This document shows positions 61,292 through 64,000 of a stretch of 64,000 nt of DNA, in pieces; the first letter of the stretch is position 1; every line of letters starts with the position of its first letter. The notes beneath the pieces are model-generated. The model saw only the letters and a program-made list of their open reading frames with translations. It searched no databases and was not told where the DNA came from. Source of the DNA: Clostridium pasteurianum DSM 525 = ATCC 6013 (GTDB lineage: Bacteria > Bacillota > Clostridia > Clostridiales > Clostridiaceae); contig NZ_CP009268.1 of the NCBI RefSeq assembly GCF_000807255.1, positions 836,384 through 900,383 of the forward strand, in the 5' to 3' direction. The position numbers and the translations under genes are program-made.

Positions 61292-63586
61292 ATGATGATA
61301 AGTAAGAGAATTGAAAAATTAAAAGAAGGACTTTTTAAAGAAAAGAGACAAATATCTCTTGAGAGAGCTAAGCTTTACACTGAAAGCTGGAAGCAGACAG
61401 AGGGAGAACCTGTAATAATTCGAAGAGCAAAGGCCTTAGCAAATATACTGGATAAAGTAGAGATAGATATTAAGCTTGGTGAACTCATTGTGGGAGATAG
61501 AACGATAAAGCCCCGTGCCGGTGTTATCTCTCCAGAGATGTCACCATACTGGATTTTGGAAGAATTAGATGAGTTCTTAGTAAGACCTCAAGACAGATTT
61601 GATATATCTGAAGAAGATAAAATATATTTTAAGGAAGAATTATATCCTTATTGGAAAGGTAAATCTTTAAAGGACTATTGTCAGCAGATAATCCCTGAAT
61701 ATATAAAGGAAGCAGCAAAAACTAAGATAGTTTCTTTAAATCAAACAGATAAGGGGCAGGGTCATATTATACCTAACTACAATTTTATCTTTAGAAAAGG
61801 TTTACAAAACATGATAGAAGATATGAAGGTAAAGGTTAATGAAAATACTGAGAACGATTTTTACAAGGCGTCGCTAATTTCTTTAGAAGCTTCAAAAAAC
61901 TATATACTTCGTCATGCAGAAATAACTAAGACTATGGCTGAAAGGGAGAGGGATTTAAAGCGAAAAGCAGAGATTGAAGAAATCTCAAAAATTTCTTATA
62001 AGGTAGCCTATGAAAAACCAGAAAGCTTTTATGAAGCAGTACAACTATTCTGGTATATAAGTGTAATTTTTCAGCATGAATCCAATGCCAGTTCTATATC
62101 CCCAGGACGTTTTGATCAATATATGTATCCATATTTTAAGAAATCTTTACAGGATGGGATAGATATAGAATTTATTAAGGAATTACTCAGAGCACTTTAT
62201 ATAAAATTTAATACAATTGTGGCTTTAAGAAGCAGGGAAAGTGCAAAATATTTTGCAGGTTTCCCTATAGGGTATACCATTGTCTTGGGAGGAGAAGATG
62301 AAAGGGGAAAAGATGCTACAAATGAATTGTCCTATATAATGCTTGATATTTTAGGTGATATAAGACTTCCTCAGCCAAATTTAAGTATACGTGTAGGTGA
62401 AAAATCACCTAGAGATTTTCTTAGGAAAGCTGCAGAAATTATTAGACTTGGAACTGGTATGCCTCAAGTATTTAATGATGAAGCTAACATATTGGCATAC
62501 GTAAATAGAGGAGTAAGCCTAGAAGACGCAAGAGACTATGCTGTAGTGGGTTGTGTTGAGCTTTCTATCCCGGGGAAAACTTACGGCCTTCATGATATAG
62601 CTATGTTTAATTTATTAAAAACTATGGAAGTTACTTTAAAAGAAAATCCAAAGGCTTTCAAAAACTTTGAAGATTTATTAAAGGCAATAAAAATTAATAT
62701 TTCTAAGTATGTTAAATATATGGTGGAAGGATCTAATTTTGTAGATACTGCCCATAGAAAGTGTGCACCAACACCGTTTTTATCAAATTTCATTGAAAAC
62801 TGCGTAGAAAAGGGGAAAGATGTAACTGAGGGTGGAGCATTGTATAACTTCTCAGGGGTTCAAGGTATTGGAACGCCAAATTTAAGCGATTCCTTATATG
62901 TAATAAAGAAATTTGTATTTGATGAGAAACAGATTTCTCTAGAGGAGTTAGTTGATATATTAGATAAAAATTGGGAAGGAAATGAAGTGTTAAGACAAAA
63001 GTTTATCAACAGATATTATAAATATGGTAATGACATAGATGAAGTAGATAAATTAGGTGCAGATATTTTATCTTATTATTGTAAGGAAGTTGAAAAATAT
63101 AAAAATTCAAGAGGGGGAATATTTCAGCCAGGTTCTTATACAGTTTCTGCTCACATTCCATTAGGTGAGGCAGTAGGAGCTACACCGGAGGGCAGAAAGG
63201 ATGGAGATCAGTTGGCAGATGGTGGACTATCTCCTATGGTTGGCAGAGACAAAAAAGGACCTACTGCAAGTTTAAAGAGTATAAGTAAACTGGATAATTA
63301 TCTAACTTCAAATGGAAGTCTGCTGAATGTTAAATTTTCACCAGATGCTCTAGAGAGAGATGAAGGCTTAAATAAATTAGTTGGATATATACAGGCTTTT
63401 AGCAGACTTAAGATACAGCATATTCAATTTAATGTTGTTTCCGCAGACACTTTAAGAGAGGCACAAAAGCATCCAGAGAAGTATCAAAGTTTGGTGGTTA
63501 GAGTTGCAGGGTATAGTGCTATGTTTGTAGAATTAGACGAGTCAATACAAAATGATATCATAAATAGAACTGAACATGTATTTTAG
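61292..63586 (+). CDS. Second glycyl radical enzyme (PflD-like)
   Basis: A 764-aa glycyl radical enzyme; E. coli PflD is 765 aa. The thiyl residue is Cys421 in VGCVELSIPGK with Glu423; the radical Gly740 is in RVAGYSAMF. The N-terminus (RAKLYTESWKQTEGEPVIIRRA) shows the same fold start as the first enzyme. The two enzymes are clear paralogs but differ in length and around the active site (VAVPGKWGYR versus LSIPGKTYGL), suggesting different substrates. GGAGG precedes the ATG at 61292. Its own activase follows after 81 bp. With the aldolase it forms the plus-strand set under the SorC regulator. Confidence 0.92.
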   Translation: MMISKRIEKLKEGLFKEKRQISLERAKLYTESWKQTEGEPVIIRRAKALANILDKVEIDIKLGELIVGDRTIKPRAGVISPEMSPYWILEELDEFLVRPQDRFDISEEDKIYFKEELYPYWKGKSLKDYCQQIIPEYIKEAAKTKIVSLNQTDKGQGHIIPNYNFIFRKGLQNMIEDMKVKVNENTENDFYKASLISLEASKNYILRHAEITKTMAERERDLKRKAEIEEISKISYKVAYEKPESFYEAVQLFWYISVIFQHESNASSISPGRFDQYMYPYFKKSLQDGIDIEFIKELLRALYIKFNTIVALRSRESAKYFAGFPIGYTIVLGGEDERGKDATNELSYIMLDILGDIRLPQPNLSIRVGEKSPRDFLRKAAEIIRLGTGMPQVFNDEANILAYVNRGVSLEDARDYAVVGCVELSIPGKTYGLHDIAMFNLLKTMEVTLKENPKAFKNFEDLLKAIKINISKYVKYMVEGSNFVDTAHRKCAPTPFLSNFIENCVEKGKDVTEGGALYNFSGVQGIGTPNLSDSLYVIKKFVFDEKQISLEELVDILDKNWEGNEVLRQKFINRYYKYGNDIDEVDKLGADILSYYCKEVEKYKNSRGGIFQPGSYTVSAHIPLGEAVGATPEGRKDGDQLADGGLSPMVGRDKKGPTASLKSISKLDNYLTSNGSLLNVKFSPDALERDEGLNKLVGYIQAFSRLKIQHIQFNVVSADTLREAQKHPEKYQSLVVRVAGYSAMFVELDESIQNDIINRTEHVF

Positions 63587-63594
63587 GCATCTGA

Positions 63595-63644
63595 AAATAA
63601 ATAACAAGTCAAATATACTAGCCTACTGATTGTTATTTATTTAA
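63595..63644 (+). terminator. Hairpin between the second glycyl radical enzyme and its activase
   Basis: Arms AAATAAATAACAA and TTGTTATTTATTT; probably attenuates so that less activase than enzyme is made. Confidence 0.6.
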
Positions 63645-63667
63645 AGAGGCATTAAGGATGTGATCAT

Positions 63668-64000
63668 GTGAAAAAAGCTTTGATTTTTAATATACAAAGA
63701 TATAGTCTTCATGATGGGGGTGGAATAAGAACAGTTGTATTTTTTAAAGGCTGTCCTCTTAAATGCCCCTGGTGCTCAAACCCGGAATCTCAAGATTTTA
63801 AGCAGGATATAATGAGAAAAGAAGGTCTATGTATAAAGTGCAGCAGCAATAGCTGTTTTCAATGCAGCATGAAACCAGAAGACTGCCCTACAGCTGCTTT
63901 AGATCTTGTGGGAAAGGAATACACTGTTAAGGAAGTTTTAGAAGAAGTAAAGAAAGATACTGTATTCTATGAAACCACAGGAGGTGGAGTAACCCTTTCC
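63668..64000 (+). CDS. Second glycyl-radical enzyme activase, 5' part (runs off the window)
   Basis: GTG start at 63668; the first 111 codons are visible and the frame continues past 64000. The radical SAM motif is Cys29, Cys33, Cys36 (GCPLKCPWCSNPES). A shortened Cys region follows (Cys55, 58, 63, 66, 73), unlike the two full ferredoxin clusters of the first activase. The DGGGIRTVVFFKGC start and the GGGVTLS end of the visible part match the family. It is placed to activate the PflD-like enzyme upstream. Confidence 0.92.
   Translation, partial: MKKALIFNIQRYSLHDGGGIRTVVFFKGCPLKCPWCSNPESQDFKQDIMRKEGLCIKCSSNSCFQCSMKPEDCPTAALDLVGKEYTVKEVLEEVKKDTVFYETTGGGVTLS

Overview
The window looks like a chromosomal segment of a Clostridium sensu stricto species. 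The DNA is strongly AT-rich, ribosome binding sites are strong AGGAGG types, TTG and GTG starts are frequent, and the gene families are clostridial (YhgE/Pip, DUF1659/DUF2922, M14 endopeptidase with PG-binding and LysM domains, glycyl radical enzymes). No rRNA, tRNA or CRISPR array was seen.

Layout. (1) 1-7.7 kb is an accessory graveyard: the 3' part of an IS3-family element, a broken RHS polymorphic toxin with a type-24-like tip and an Imm53 immunity gene, further orphan toxin and immunity pieces (DUF2691, DUF2625, RHS scraps), a secreted PPC-domain protein and an Rpn/YhgA-like nuclease fragment. (2) 7.7-12.4 kb is unusual. It holds an alpha/beta hydrolase bracketed by two similar hairpin-plus-terminator modules, a reading frame with runs of Cys codons and an intrinsic terminator inside it, a 41-42 bp tandem array in which every unit carries a small hairpin, an IS110-family transposase with a long non-coding flank that could encode a bridge RNA, and a protein that is about 36 percent methionine. 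(3) 12.4-18.4 kb encodes a double-domain glycosyltransferase and a CDP-sugar pathway (rfbF, an SDR, rfbG). (4) 18.9-25.1 kb has a receiver-kinase hybrid, a GGDEF protein, and bioY-bioD-bioA behind a BirA-type operator. (5) 25-35.9 kb has an orphan sensor kinase, cell-wall hydrolases, a pirin, an aminotransferase, the DUF1659/DUF2922 pair, a 4-TM protein and a methyltransferase. (6) 36.6-41 kb has an MFS transporter, galU, a Fic scrap and a membrane protein combining an EIIA-like and a fascin-like domain. (7) 41-48 kb is an island of two divergent P-type ATPases with small accessory proteins. (8) 48-54.1 kb has a flavin reductase, an AEC transporter, YhgE/Pip under a TetR-type operator, and RarD. 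(9) 54.2-64 kb holds two glycyl radical enzymes, their activases, a fructose-6-phosphate-aldolase-like protein, and DeoR and SorC regulators. This is probably an anaerobic sugar-derivative catabolic region; the second activase runs off the end.

A structured repeat occurs four times (12.3, 23.5, 29.9 and 44.5 kb), always in the same orientation. Its ends are fixed, and a central arm holds 0, 0, 2 or about 4 copies of a roughly 50-nt subunit. This repeat, the hairpin array with the Cys-run and Met-rich genes, the ATPase island and the double glycyl radical locus are the parts most worth following up.
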